Origin: Paenibacillus sp. MMS20-IR301
GTDB lineage: Bacteria; Bacillota; Bacilli; Paenibacillales; Paenibacillaceae
Assembly (NCBI RefSeq): GCF_032302195.1
Contig: NZ_CP135275.1
Location: 2,294,001-2,358,000, forward strand
DNA length: 64,000 nucleotides
Direction of reading: 5' to 3'
Shown: positions 16,667 through 25,601 of the stretch, piece after piece
Layout of the letters: each line of letters starts with the position of its first letter
Numbering within the stretch: the stretch's first letter is position 1
Position numbers and translations under genes: made by a program
The notes under the pieces: model-generated
Database searches by the model: none
Seen by the model: the letters and a program-made list of their open reading frames with translations, nothing else
What the model was told of the DNA's origin: nothing

Positions 16667-17002
16667 TTATGGACGCTGCCCGTAAGCTTTGCCCTCTTTT
16701 ACCGTCTGTACCTGATACATATTTACTGTTGTGCTGAGGATATACGCCGGCTTTTCCTGTCCTCTGCTGTTCTTGTGACCCTGGACATGCGCATCGCTCT
16801 TCTCCCAGTTCTTCCACGCCTCCTCCGATTCCCAGCGGATCAGAATGAGTACCTCCTCCTGGTCTTTGGCCTTCTTATTGACCATGACACTGAGATCGAT
16901 CAGGCCGTCCATCTCCTCAATCGCCCCAGGCTTACTGAAGCGTTCTACTACGGTGGCGCTGTTGCCCTGCTCAACGATAATTGATCTGGTTTGAATGTAC
17001 AT
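16667..17002 (-). CDS. IsdG/HmoA-like haem-degrading monooxygenase (ABM fold)
   Basis: 111 residues, the usual length of antibiotic-biosynthesis-monooxygenase domains. Compared from memory with IsdG, the Trp in NWEKSD and the haem-ligand His in GHKNSR are kept, but the Asn of the N-terminal strand appears as Thr (IQTRSII). Such enzymes cleave haem in the cytoplasm to release iron. GGAGG precedes the ATG. A near-perfect Fur box lies about 85 nt upstream, which supports a role in iron acquisition. Loss of the Asn leaves the activity or product uncertain. Confidence 0.75.
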   Translation of the reverse strand: MYIQTRSIIVEQGNSATVVERFSKPGAIEEMDGLIDLSVMVNKKAKDQEEVLILIRWESEEAWKNWEKSDAHVQGHKNSRGQEKPAYILSTTVNMYQVQTVKEGKAYGQRP

Positions 17003-17085
17003 ATGCTCATTTCCTCCCGGGAACGCTGCTATACAGGCTTTGCAGGCTGTTATAGCAAGCTTAGATTTATTAACCCTATTCTAAT

Positions 17086-17100
17086 TGATAATCGTTATCA
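17086..17100. promoter_or_regulatory. Fur box
   Basis: TGATAATCGTTATCA matches the 7-1-7 Fur consensus TGATAATNATTATCA with one mismatch. It lies between the IsdG-like gene (leftwards) and the GNAT gene (rightwards), and a fur gene is present in this window. Confidence 0.75.
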
Positions 17101-17200
17101 TTTCCAGCGGGACTGTTAGATAAAGTTTGATTATAACCGAGTTCTCGCTAGGACCTCAGCCGCGTAAGAGGTTACAGTATTAACAGCAGACTATCAAACT

Positions 17201-17785
17201 ATGGAAAGCAGGCAGAAGATGAAGACAGAACTGGGACTTACAAATGCGGATGAAGCTTATATAATCAAAAATATGTACCCGCTCTATCTGCATGATTTAT
17301 CCGGGCATTACGGGCTTACAGCAGGGCATATCCCGAACCGGCATGGCATATTTGAAGATGATCCGGAGTGCCGCACACTGGCGGAACAGTATGAAGCCCA
17401 GAATATATGGTGGGACAAGCCGGGGGTGCTGTACCCTTTTCTGATCCGGGCCGATGAGCATCCTGCAGGATTTGTGCTGATCGCTACGCCGCCGCATTGT
17501 GCCCAGGGTATACAATATTTCGTTAATGATTTCTTTGTGCTGCAGCCCTTCCGGGGCACAGGCACCGCAGAGCAGGCTGCTATTCAGGTATTTGACAGGT
17601 TCCGGGGCGAATGGGAGCTGTTCACGAATCCGGCAGATAAGAATATAACCGCACAGGCCTTCTGGAGAAAAACTTTAACCCGCTACACGCGGGGCAGATT
17701 TGCAGAGAGAACCGGGGAGACGTTCGACGGACATAAGCTGGCTTTCCGGTTTAATAATATGGAAGAACAAGCCGGACAGTGTTAG
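17201..17785 (+). CDS. GNAT-family N-acetyltransferase
   Basis: 194 residues with a GNAT-like core: PFLIRADEHPAGFVLIATPP (beta strands), then NDFFVLQPFRGTGTAEQAA, where the acetyl-CoA-binding R/Q-x-x-G-x-G/A motif appears as FRGTGT, and ELFTNPADKNITAQAFWRK near the end. The substrate is unknown. The start is uncertain: this ATG has no clear binding site, and an ATG 18 nt later follows AGG at 6 nt. It is divergent from the IsdG-like gene across a Fur box and may share iron control. Confidence 0.75.
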   Translation: MESRQKMKTELGLTNADEAYIIKNMYPLYLHDLSGHYGLTAGHIPNRHGIFEDDPECRTLAEQYEAQNIWWDKPGVLYPFLIRADEHPAGFVLIATPPHCAQGIQYFVNDFFVLQPFRGTGTAEQAAIQVFDRFRGEWELFTNPADKNITAQAFWRKTLTRYTRGRFAERTGETFDGHKLAFRFNNMEEQAGQC

Positions 17786-17790
17786 AGGTA

Positions 17791-17830
17791 AAAAGCTGAC
17801 CGCCTGTATCTGGGGCTGTCAGCTTTTTTT
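17791..17830 (+). terminator. Terminator after the GNAT gene
   Basis: AAAAGCTGAC pairs with GTCAGCTTTT, followed by a run of T. Confidence 0.85.
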
Positions 17831-17846
17831 AGTATAGAGCTGCTGC

Positions 17847-18983
17847 TCACTCCGGCCAAACCGGAATGCTCAGTTCATATTTCTCTTTGCCGTTATCGTT
17901 TCTCATTATAAGCTTAATAGACTCCGGCTGATCCAGCAGATTGCTGGCGAATCTGCGTTCATATCCCTCGTAGTTCCCGAGACCCGTCGACATCTTCAGC
18001 TGTACGGTTCCGTCCTTGGTAACGGACTGAAGCTCATCCCCGGTGGCGGCAAGGAATGTCTTCTGCCGGTTCTGCCAGGTTACATCGGACTCATTCTTGA
18101 TTACAACTTCCGACCGGATCAGCAGAGGGGAGATTTCCACCTTCGCCAGGGTCATTTCTATCCCGTCCAGAATGAAGTCTTCCTTCGGCTCAACAATGAT
18201 TGTCGGCTGCTGCTTGAACTTCGGGTCCAGCTTGAAGCTGATATGGAGTCTGGGCGAATAATGCATATCCTTGGCAATGGTCCCGGTCTTCGGGTCCTTC
18301 AGCTTGCCGGGATCTACCGACGAGATCTGGAAGTCTGCCTCAAGCTTGCCCGGGAACGGCTTATTCCGGTCCAGGCTGATGACGCCGCGGCCGTAATAGA
18401 TACGGTTCTCCTCGGGTCCGGTCCGCTCATCATGGGCACCGATCTGGTCTTCGCTGTCCAGATAAAATCCGGTGCTGAGATCCTTAATCCTTGCACTGCT
18501 AATATTGTAGATTTCCTGTCCTGCAGTGACCTTGGCTGTGTACAACAGGATGATCCGGTTCTCATCCGCCATAACCGCATTCAGCGTAATCTGGTAGCCT
18601 TCAGCCCCGGCACTCTGATTAATCATCTGCACATAATTATGCCGGATGGCCGAATCCAGTGTCGGCGCTTCATGATCAAACGGATAGAGCCGTTTGAACA
18701 TCTCCAGCCCGCCCCAATTGACTGCTGCACGCGGGGCTTCAGGCTGCGGAGCGGAATCCTGAAGAAGCGGGAGGAAAAACAGGATCACCGCAACCAGCGC
18801 AGCTGCAGCCAGCCCGACGAAAGAGCCCCGTTGTAATCTTCTCCGCCAGCTTTCCCAGCCTCCCTGTTCTATGCCCGACTGAACCGCCCGCCTGATGGCC
18901 AGACTGCCGGTGTCCGCCTCTGCTTCTCCGTGAATACGCGCTGCATCTGCCAGCAGCAGCTGCTCTTCCCTGCTATTGTTCAT
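17847..18983 (-). CDS. Anti-sigma factor, DUF4179-like membrane protein (second pair)
   Basis: About 378 residues: a cytoplasmic N-terminal part (about 1-50), one membrane segment (about 53-72, FVGLAAAALVAVILFFLPLL) and an extracytoplasmic DUF4179-like beta-rich domain (ALNAVMADENRIILLY-type strands). The ATG given overlaps the end of the sigma gene by 11 nt; a GTG 9 nt upstream is also possible. It is smaller than the DUF4179-like protein at 11.6-13.2 kb but has the same plan. It should hold the neighbouring sigma factor inactive at the membrane. Confidence 0.8.
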   Translation of the reverse strand: MNNSREEQLLLADAARIHGEAEADTGSLAIRRAVQSGIEQGGWESWRRRLQRGSFVGLAAAALVAVILFFLPLLQDSAPQPEAPRAAVNWGGLEMFKRLYPFDHEAPTLDSAIRHNYVQMINQSAGAEGYQITLNAVMADENRIILLYTAKVTAGQEIYNISSARIKDLSTGFYLDSEDQIGAHDERTGPEENRIYYGRGVISLDRNKPFPGKLEADFQISSVDPGKLKDPKTGTIAKDMHYSPRLHISFKLDPKFKQQPTIIVEPKEDFILDGIEMTLAKVEISPLLIRSEVVIKNESDVTWQNRQKTFLAATGDELQSVTKDGTVQLKMSTGLGNYEGYERRFASNLLDQPESIKLIMRNDNGKEKYELSIPVWPE

Positions 18984-19509
18984 CCCACTCACCCCGGTTC
19001 TTCATGATTGCCCGCAGCTGCTTCAGTCCTTTGTGCTGCCAGGTTTTGATTGTCCCCTCCGGCTTCTTCAGCAGCAGAGCGATTTCACTTAGAGTCATGT
19101 CGTTATAATATTTCAGCAGCAGCACATGACGGTATTTCAGCTTCACCTGTGAGAGCACCCACTGCATTTCCATCGTATGAGTGCTGTTATGAATAACGGG
19201 CTCCATCATGTGCTCGGCTGCAGTCGGTACCGTTCGCTTCCTTCTGCGCTGCTCGTCAATGCAGACATAGATCAGGATCCGGATCAGCCACGTCTTGAAT
19301 GCCAGCGGGTCCTTCAGCGTCTTCCGTTTCATCCAGGCCCGGTAGGAGGTTTCCTGCAAAGCTTCAAGCGCGTCGTTACGGTTCCCCAGGTAGCTGTAGG
19401 CAATATGGTACAACTGGTCGCTGTAACCCATTACCGCCTCGGCAAAATCCGCTTCTTCGTATGGTACCGCAGCCGTCAGCCGTTTCATTTCTGCCCCGGA
19501 CATCGTCAT
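18973..19509 (-). CDS. ECF-type RNA polymerase sigma factor (second pair)
   Basis: 178 residues with region 2 (about 20-85; YSDQLYHIAYSYLGNRNDAL, TSYRAWMKRKTLKDPLAF) and region 4 (about 115-170; KYRHVLLLKYYNDMTLSEIA, EGTIKTWQHKGLKQL). The ATG lies 8 nt after AGGAG. Its end overlaps the anti-sigma gene. A good ECF-like promoter (TAAAAC, 17 nt, CGTCTAA) lies 34 nt upstream, so it is probably autoregulated. Region 4 differs enough from that of the 11-kb sigma factor that the two likely use different promoters. Confidence 0.9.
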   Translation of the reverse strand: MTMSGAEMKRLTAAVPYEEADFAEAVMGYSDQLYHIAYSYLGNRNDALEALQETSYRAWMKRKTLKDPLAFKTWLIRILIYVCIDEQRRRKRTVPTAAEHMMEPVIHNSTHTMEMQWVLSQVKLKYRHVLLLKYYNDMTLSEIALLLKKPEGTIKTWQHKGLKQLRAIMKNRGEWDEQ

Positions 19510-19542
19510 CTCTCCCTCTCCTCTCCATCATGATTACATGAA

Positions 19543-19572
19543 TTAGACGGAGAGCTGATCCAAACAGTTTTA
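19543..19572 (-). promoter_or_regulatory. ECF-type autoregulatory promoter
   Basis: Minus strand: TAAAAC (19567-19572), 17-nt spacer, CGTCTAA (19543-19549). This matches the AAC / CGTC pattern of SigM/SigX/SigW-like factors and lies directly upstream of the ECF gene. Confidence 0.6.
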
Positions 19573-19644
19573 GGTGGCAGCACAAAATTCAAATTAACTC
19601 CACCAAGCAGAGCTTTAGTTCTGGTGCCAGTGACGTATCTTAGC

Positions 19645-19690
19645 AAAAAAAGCCGCAGCCCCCCCGGCTGACCGGGAAGCTTGCGGCCTT
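19645..19690 (-). terminator. Terminator of the aminopeptidase gene
   Basis: Minus strand: GCCGCAAGC pairs with GCTGCGGC, with inner CCGG/CCGG, followed by seven T. A second hairpin (AAGCGGCAGC/GCTGCCGCTT, 19696-19722) lies nearer to the gene. Confidence 0.75.
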
Positions 19691-19764
19691 TCCTGCAAGC
19701 GGCAGCCAGAACGCTGCCGCTTGATTATGCTAATCTTCTGTCCGCTAGTTTCCGGCCTCTGTCT

Positions 19765-21003
19765 CTACAGAACCCAGTTCCCCTGGCGGAACACCGGCTC
19801 GATAGTCCCGCCCTCCAGCTCACCGTCGATATCCAGCTCGGCTGAGCCGACCATGAAATCGACATGTGTAAGGCTGACATTGGCGCCTCTGGCCAGCAGC
19901 TCTTCGCTGGTCATGGATGTCCCGCCTTCAATATTCACCGGGTAGGCACTACCCAAAGCGAAATGGCAGGAGGCATTCTCGTCGATACCTGTGTTATAGA
20001 ATACCCTGTTCAGCCTGGAGATTGGGGAGTCGTGCGGCACAAGGGCTACTTCTCCCAGATACGCGGCACCTTCATCGGTATCCAGCAGCGTGGTCAGATG
20101 CTCCCGGCCGGATTCGGCATCATAAGCCGTAACCTTGCCGTCAGTGAAGGTAATTGTAATTCCGTCCACCAGCCGGCCGTTCAGGTTAAGCGGAAGCGTG
20201 CTTGTCACCGTTCCGTTTACACCTGTGCGGTGCGGCATGGTGTAGATTTCTTCCGTAGGCATATTGGCTACAAAATATATCCCGGCCGCATTCTCCCCGC
20301 CGCCGCCGCGCCACAGATGGCCTTCCGGCAGCTCCACCCGCAGATCTGTACCCGGCGCACGGTAATGCAGGCTCTTGTAGCGTTTCGCATTCATCCGGTC
20401 CTGGCTCACCTTCAGCTCACTGATATGCTCCCGCCAAGCGGCGACCGGATCTTCACTGCCTACACGGTTCATCTGGAATACCGCTTCCCACATAGCCTCA
20501 ATCCGGCGCTCTTCCGGCAGATCTGCGAACACCTTGTCCGCCCAGGCGCGTGTCGGCGCCTTGATGAGCGACCAGCTGATTCTGCTGTTGCGGGTATAGT
20601 TCTGATATTTCCTGCGCGCCAGCGCTGCTGCCTTAACCGCAGTCGATACCTTGGCAGAATCAATCCCGCGCAGCAGCTCCGGGTCCGGAACCTTAATATG
20701 TAATATCGCTCCGCCCTCTTCGGCGAAGCCTTCCAGCATATCGGCATGCCACTGCGGATAATACCCGAAGGAATCTTCAGGAGCCTTCTCATAACGGATG
20801 CGTGTTACAGCTTCATCATCCCAGTCCACCAGCACATATTTGGCTCCTGCTTCATAGGCTTTGCCTACGATCAGCTGGGTAAGCTCTGCCGTCTCCAGCG
20901 GGGCATGAACCATCAGCACCTGTCCGGGCTGAACATTCACGCCAACCTTTACGACCAGTTCGGCATATTTCTCCAGCATTACAGCAAAATCACAATCCTT
21001 CAT
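19765..21003 (-). CDS. M29-family metallo-aminopeptidase (AmpS/PepS type)
   Basis: 412 residues, the usual M29 length. Metal-site and catalytic candidates occur in the family order: NMPTEEIYTMPHRTG (Glu, His), GEVALVPHDSPIS, FYNTGIDENASCHFALG and THVDFMVGS. The family uses a two-metal site to remove N-terminal residues from peptides in the cytoplasm. GGAGG lies 9 nt before the ATG. It is a single gene with its own terminator. Confidence 0.9.
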   Translation of the reverse strand: MKDCDFAVMLEKYAELVVKVGVNVQPGQVLMVHAPLETAELTQLIVGKAYEAGAKYVLVDWDDEAVTRIRYEKAPEDSFGYYPQWHADMLEGFAEEGGAILHIKVPDPELLRGIDSAKVSTAVKAAALARRKYQNYTRNSRISWSLIKAPTRAWADKVFADLPEERRIEAMWEAVFQMNRVGSEDPVAAWREHISELKVSQDRMNAKRYKSLHYRAPGTDLRVELPEGHLWRGGGGENAAGIYFVANMPTEEIYTMPHRTGVNGTVTSTLPLNLNGRLVDGITITFTDGKVTAYDAESGREHLTTLLDTDEGAAYLGEVALVPHDSPISRLNRVFYNTGIDENASCHFALGSAYPVNIEGGTSMTSEELLARGANVSLTHVDFMVGSAELDIDGELEGGTIEPVFRQGNWVL

Positions 21004-21112
21004 GTCTTCTCTTCCTCCGTATCTCTAATGTCTAGGGGCCCTGTAAACAAACTCCTCTGTTATTTTAACGCAAAATACAGCAGGTGGCGATGGTTTACCA
21101 GCCCTGCCTGTG

Positions 21113-21631
21113 TTAATTGACCGCTGTCCATGTTCCCGTATATACACCATTCTCATCACTGCGGATCATAATGCGCGCTTCGCTGATAACTGAACGGCTC
21201 CGGTAAACAGACACTGTAAGTTCACACCCGCTGCTGAACTGCGGCGCGGAAGCTTCTGTCAGCGGAGTCCAGTAGATGGTATCCCCCGGTGCAACGGTGA
21301 CCTCTGTGCCCAAGCCGCGTACAGTATAGTCCGGCGGATTCCAGCCCACGAAACCGCCGCTGTCTGCACTCAGGCTAATCTCATCCGCCCCTTCAGCTGC
21401 TATAATCAGCGGAAATCCCGGAGACTTGCTGTCAGTAACGCGGTAGCTGTCATAGACAAATGTAACATTCGGCTGTACCTTCTCCGCCAGCTGCATGGCT
21501 GCATCCTTTGCTGCTCCGGCAGGAGCTCTAGAAGATATAAGTTCTACGGCAATCAGACAAAGTATGAGCAGTCCTGCCGCCATAACGGCCAGATACCGGG
21601 TCTGCTTCTTTCCGGCCGGGAATTTATCCAT
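21113..21631 (-). CDS. Single-pass membrane protein of unknown function
   Basis: 172 residues. A short basic N-terminus is followed by one membrane segment (about 14-33, LAVMAAGLLILCLIAVEL) and an exported, beta-rich remainder (TFVYDSYRVTDSKSPGFPLI, LGTEVTVAPGDTIYWTPL). The start ATG is 8 nt after GGAGG; upstream in-frame ATGs are not supported by a binding site. I recognise no family. The neighbouring genes give no hint. Confidence 0.7.
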   Translation of the reverse strand: MDKFPAGKKQTRYLAVMAAGLLILCLIAVELISSRAPAGAAKDAAMQLAEKVQPNVTFVYDSYRVTDSKSPGFPLIIAAEGADEISLSADSGGFVGWNPPDYTVRGLGTEVTVAPGDTIYWTPLTEASAPQFSSGCELTVSVYRSRSVISEARIMIRSDENGVYTGTWTAVN

Positions 21632-21718
21632 TATTCCATCCTCCATCATTATCAGGCTATTGAGGCTGCTGTATAGTAAGACGCGCCGCAAGCATGTTTG
21701 TTTCTTTTTTCCATGTAC

Positions 21719-21757
21719 AAAAAGCTTTCCCGGGTTAACAGATTCCGGAAAAGCTTT
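21719..21757 (-). terminator. Terminator after the 115-residue protein gene
   Basis: Minus strand: AAAGCTTTTCCGG pairs with CCGGGAAAGCTTT, followed by TTTG. Confidence 0.75.
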
Positions 21758-21788
21758 ATACTGGAGCAATCTGCTGCCGGCCCTGCTG

Positions 21789-22136
21789 TTATTGCTTATC
21801 CACCTGCAGCAGTGTTACCGGCTTAACGGTATACGTGTGGGCAATCTTCTCTTCAGCAATCACCTTCAGCTTAGCCAGGCTGGCCACCTTGGCCGGATCT
21901 GCCCTGGAGAGCAGCCGCCACAGCTCAGGATCAGACAATGTCTGATAGAGCTTGTCATCATCATATTCCTTGCGCTGCTGCGTCACCAGCTTCACCTTAT
22001 AGCTGCCGATTACCGCCTCCGCCTGGCCCTGCCCGTTCAGATGATCCAGAATCTCCTGCCGCAGCCCGGCCAGCTCCTGCTCCTGCTCCTTCTGCTTTGC
22101 TTTGAGCTTATAATACTGCTTAACCTTCTTTTCCAC
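21789..22136 (-). CDS. Small coiled-coil protein of unknown function
   Basis: 115 residues, lysine- and glutamate-rich. Residues about 1-32 (KQYYKLKAKQKEQEQELAGL) look like a coiled coil, followed by a small mixed domain ending VKPVTLLQVDKQ. The start is a GTG with GAGAGGAG about 11 nt upstream. It has its own terminator. I know no function; codon use and the clear flanking signals indicate a real gene. Confidence 0.65.
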   Translation of the reverse strand: MEKKVKQYYKLKAKQKEQEQELAGLRQEILDHLNGQGQAEAVIGSYKVKLVTQQRKEYDDDKLYQTLSDPELWRLLSRADPAKVASLAKLKVIAEEKIAHTYTVKPVTLLQVDKQ

Positions 22137-22319
22137 TTCTGCTCACGCTCCTCTCCAGACATATGTATGCTGGAAAGAACGGCTAGAATGATTAAATCCA
22201 TTGAGCAAGCTACTAAATAATTCTATAATGAAGTCGTTTCAAGCCAGAGGTGAAGAGGTGAATGACTCTGGTATGATAAGTATTCCGGTCCAATACATAA
22301 ACCAGACAGCAGGTGTTTC

Positions 22320-23450
22320 ATGTTCAAAACCTATCTTTTTCCAATATCCTATGCTTTCATGTCCTTTCCGTTTGCCGCACTGCTCTTTACACTGCCGTTC
22401 CTGATTGTACAATACCGCCGGTACGGATATATCAACAAAACCCGCGCGCTGGTACTGTATCTTCTGCTGCTGTATCTGCTGAATGCGTTCTTCCTGGTGT
22501 TGCTGCCAATGCCGGATTCACGCCATAATGCCCCGCCTTCCGGAAGCGTAATTCAGCCGGTCCCGCTGCAGTTCATCCAGGATATTCTGCGGAACACGCA
22601 GCTTACCCGTGATGACCCTGCCAGTTATTTTACGGTGCTGAGCCAAACGGATTTTCTGCTGGCGGCCTTTAATGTCCTACTAACAGTCCCCTTCGGACTG
22701 TTCCTCGGCTATTATTTCCGCACCCGCTGGGTCGTGTGTATTCTGCTTTCCTTCGTGCTGTCGCTGCTGTTCGAGATTACCCAGGTTACCGGTATTTACG
22801 GGTTCTTTGATCATCCATACCGGGTCTTTGACATCGATGACCTGATCACGAATACATTCGGCGGCATCGTCGGCTTCAGGATCGCCTTGTGGATCTCCGG
22901 GCTGCTGCCGCGGATTGAACAGCTGGACAGCCAAGAGGACTTATCCGCCAAAAAAGTAACCTATACCCGGCGCGGGATCGCCTGCCTGCTGGATGCGGTA
23001 CTCTGGATCTCAGCAGTACTGCTCTTGAACCTGTTCTCCCTGAAGGTATCCTTCTGGGCAGTGAGCACGGCTTATTTCCTGCTCGTCCCCCTGCTTGCCA
23101 GAGGGCGGACCTTCGGCAAATGGATCGTCCGCATCCGGATTACCGCTGCTGACGGCGGACCGCCTAAGCTATGGAGGCTATGGGTCCGTTACGGGCTGCT
23201 GTACGGGGTGCTTGGCGGAATTAACTTTATAATGCTGGACACGGCGTTCGTGCTGAAGCTGGGACCAGCCTGGTCTACAGCAATACACAGCGCTGCCGCG
23301 GCGGCAGATCTGGTCTTCGCCATTCACTTTGTACTAAGGCTGTTCAGACGCGGCAAGCCGCTGTTCTACGAGCAATGGAGCAGAACGCGCACTGCCATTA
23401 CCTGGCCGGAAGCCCTTCCGGCAGCCTCCGGGGAGCCTACATCAGCTTAA
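22320..23450 (+). CDS. VanZ-family / RDD-family fused membrane protein
   Basis: 376 residues, all-membrane. Residues about 10-190 form a VanZ-like domain (NAFFLVLLPMPD, VPFGLFLGYYF, SLLFEITQ, FDIDDLITNTFGGIVGF). Residues about 215-345 form an RDD-like domain (RGIACLLDAVLWI, GRTFGKWIVRIRI). VanZ domains are linked to glycopeptide tolerance in some species but mostly have unknown roles. The binding site before the ATG is weak (AGCAGGTG). It is the only gene between the coiled-coil protein and the amidase. Confidence 0.85.
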   Translation: MFKTYLFPISYAFMSFPFAALLFTLPFLIVQYRRYGYINKTRALVLYLLLLYLLNAFFLVLLPMPDSRHNAPPSGSVIQPVPLQFIQDILRNTQLTRDDPASYFTVLSQTDFLLAAFNVLLTVPFGLFLGYYFRTRWVVCILLSFVLSLLFEITQVTGIYGFFDHPYRVFDIDDLITNTFGGIVGFRIALWISGLLPRIEQLDSQEDLSAKKVTYTRRGIACLLDAVLWISAVLLLNLFSLKVSFWAVSTAYFLLVPLLARGRTFGKWIVRIRITAADGGPPKLWRLWVRYGLLYGVLGGINFIMLDTAFVLKLGPAWSTAIHSAAAAADLVFAIHFVLRLFRRGKPLFYEQWSRTRTAITWPEALPAASGEPTSA

Positions 23451-23453
23451 TCA

Positions 23454-23467
23454 TTAACGGCCGTTAA
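23454..23467. promoter_or_regulatory. Perfect 14-bp palindrome, candidate operator
   Basis: TTAACGGCCGTTAA lies between the VanZ-RDD gene and the amidase gene, 9 nt before the amidase binding site. It may be an operator, but no regulator is nearby. Confidence 0.3.
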
Positions 23468-23489
23468 CTTTAGAAAGGAGGCCATAGTT

Positions 23490-25016
23490 ATGAATACTAA
23501 TGAACCAGCTCAGCAGGCTTCTGTTCAGGATATACTGGATTGGATTATCGAAGCCGATATCGCTGCAATGCAGCATGAAATGAAACGGGGAAATCTGTCT
23601 TCGGAAGTGCTCGTTACAGTATATCTGGAACGGATCAGGCAATTGGACGGCCTGCTGCATGCCGTGCTGGAGCTAAACCCTGATGCACTTGCCGTGGCCC
23701 GGATGCTGGACCGGGAACGGGAATCTGGCGGATTACGCGGCCCGCTGCACGGTATCCCGGTGCTGGTCAAGGATAATATTGCCACAGCTGACAAACTGCA
23801 TACCAGTGCGGGAGCCCTTGCTTTAGCCGAAGCCTACGCATCTGAAGATGCAGTTGTTATTACAAGACTGCGTGCAGCAGGTGCTGTAATTCTGGGCAAA
23901 ACCAATATGACCGAATGGGCGAACTTCATGTCCGGCTCCATGTGGGCCGGATACAGCAGCCGCGGCGGGCTTGTGCTGAACCCCTACGGTCCAGGCGAAT
24001 TATTCGTCGGCGGATCAAGCTCAGGCAGCGCTGCTGCCGTTGCCGCCAATCTCACAGCAGCTGCGCTCGGCACAGAAACCTCAGGTTCGATTATCAGCCC
24101 GGCGGCCCAGAACTCGCTTGTCGGCATCAAGCCGACCTGGGGGCTGGTCAGCCGGACAGGAATCATCCCGGGTATCGGCAGCCAGGATACTGCCGGACCG
24201 CTAAGCCGGACCGTCAAGGATGCCGCACTGCTGCTGGGTGTAATTGCCGGCTCCGGAGAACCGCTGCCGGCGGCTGCAGGCAGTGCAGCCGCCGCCGACT
24301 ACTGTGTACATCTGCACAGCGGGTTTGTGCGGAGCAAACGCATAGGTATTCCGCGCTTTTATTACAGTGAACTGGATGATGAGGCCCTGCTGGTGATGGA
24401 GGCTGCCATAGCTGACCTGAAAGAGCTTGGAGCAGAGATCATTGATCACATTGAGCTTCCCGGGCAGCATGCGGAGTGGAACCCGGCAGTGCTGCAGTAT
24501 GAGTTCAAGAGAGGGCTGAATGCGTATCTCGCCGGACTGCCTGAGTCCGCCCCTGTGCACTCCCTGCAGGAGCTGATTGACTTCAACCGGCAGCACAGCG
24601 GAACGGCGCTCAAATACGGGCAGGATACGCTGGAATGGCTGAATGTATCCGGGGACGGGATTACCGAAGAGGCTTATCTGGAGCAGCTTGCCCTCTCCCG
24701 TTCGCTGGCCGGTGCACAGGGGATCGATTATGCGCTGGAGCATTACGGATTGCACGCCATCCTGTTACCCGGATGTATGGGCGCTGACCTGGCGGCAAGA
24801 GCCGGTTATCCGCTGGTCACTGTTCCCGCCGGCTATACCGCTAACGGAATAATAGCTCCGGGCGGGTATGTCACGAAAGGTCCGCAGGGAATCACCTTCT
24901 GTGCTTCCGCGTTCAGCGAACCGCTGCTGCTCGGTATCGCCTATGACTTCGAGCAGGCAACCAGACACCGGGTTGCACCTGTCCTGGAGCCAGGCGGATT
25001 CGCTTCTGCCACCTGA
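23490..25016 (+). CDS. Amidase-signature family amidase
   Basis: 508 residues, usual length. The amidase signature is clear: Lys of the Ser-cisSer-Lys triad in VLVKDNI (about residue 93), the Gly/Ser-rich [17 protein letters not shown] (about 171-187) and [11 protein letters not shown] with the catalytic Ser. The family hydrolyses C-N bonds of amides; GatA is a relative, but here no gatB/C genes are adjacent and the protein is not in a gat operon. AGGAGG lies 7 nt upstream of the ATG. Substrate unknown; likely cytoplasmic. Confidence 0.85.
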   Translation: MNTNEPAQQASVQDILDWIIEADIAAMQHEMKRGNLSSEVLVTVYLERIRQLDGLLHAVLELNPDALAVARMLDRERESGGLRGPLHGIPVLVKDNIATADKLHTSAGALALAEAYASEDAVVITRLRAAGAVILGKTNMTEWANFMSGSMWAGYSSRGGLVLNPYGPGELFVGGSSSGSAAAVAANLTAAALGTETSGSIISPAAQNSLVGIKPTWGLVSRTGIIPGIGSQDTAGPLSRTVKDAALLLGVIAGSGEPLPAAAGSAAAADYCVHLHSGFVRSKRIGIPRFYYSELDDEALLVMEAAIADLKELGAEIIDHIELPGQHAEWNPAVLQYEFKRGLNAYLAGLPESAPVHSLQELIDFNRQHSGTALKYGQDTLEWLNVSGDGITEEAYLEQLALSRSLAGAQGIDYALEHYGLHAILLPGCMGADLAARAGYPLVTVPAGYTANGIIAPGGYVTKGPQGITFCASAFSEPLLLGIAYDFEQATRHRVAPVLEPGGFASAT

Positions 25017-25071
25017 ACTAGGGTATAGTAGGTACAGTGGATTGAAGAATGATTCCAGGAGGCTACGAGCT

Positions 25072-25473
25072 ATGTCACAGGATATTTGGATTAACCTGCC
25101 GGTCAAAGATGTTGAGCGGTCAACTGCCTTTTTCAATGCGCTTGGGTTTCAGGCGGTAAGCTTTGGTAACGAACGGGCCAAGCTTGACATCGGCCAGACA
25201 ACGATATTGTTATTCCCGGAAACCACCTTTGAGAAATTCACAGGTGGAGCCATCGCAGATACCTCACATCATGCAGAAGTAATATTCTCACTTGGTGCGA
25301 AGAGCAGAGATGAGGTTAATGCAATCATTCAAAAAGTGGAGTTTGCCGGAGGCAGCATCTTTGGCCAGCCCGGGGAAACCGACGGCTGGATGTATGGTGC
25401 AGCCTTTGCCGACCCGGACGGCCACCGCTGGAACCTGCTGTACATGGATGAAAGCAAGATGCCGAAGCGCTGA
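25072..25473 (+). CDS. VOC-family (glyoxalase/bleomycin-resistance fold) protein
   Basis: 133 residues, one VOC domain made of paired beta-alpha-beta-beta-beta modules (DIWINLPVKDVERSTAFFNA; later GAAFADPDGHRWNLLYMDES). This YaeR/PhnB-like type may be an enzyme or a binding protein; no metal site is certain. The ATG follows AGGAGG at 9 nt; the longer reading frame overlaps the amidase gene. It may be co-transcribed with the amidase. Confidence 0.8.
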   Translation: MSQDIWINLPVKDVERSTAFFNALGFQAVSFGNERAKLDIGQTTILLFPETTFEKFTGGAIADTSHHAEVIFSLGAKSRDEVNAIIQKVEFAGGSIFGQPGETDGWMYGAAFADPDGHRWNLLYMDESKMPKR

Positions 25474-25531
25474 TCCAAACAGAAACCGAAAGCGAAGTTA
25501 TCGTACGCAGCCTATACTTATATTTTCAAGA

Positions 25532-25567
25532 AGCCGGTCACCTGTTTAAGGTTACCGGCTTTTTTTA
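25532..25567 (+). terminator. Terminator after the VOC gene
   Basis: AGCCGGTcACC pairs with GGTtACCGGCT, followed by a run of T. Confidence 0.85.
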
Positions 25568-25601
25568 TCTAATAATAATCGGAAATCAAAAAGCAGCTAA
25601 A

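Noticed and set aside
16535..16984. 149-codon plus-strand frame between the amidohydrolase promoter and the Fur box
   Set aside because: It begins next to a LacI operator, has no binding site, and lies antisense to the well-supported IsdG-like gene. The remaining 16.53-16.67 kb gap shows nothing.
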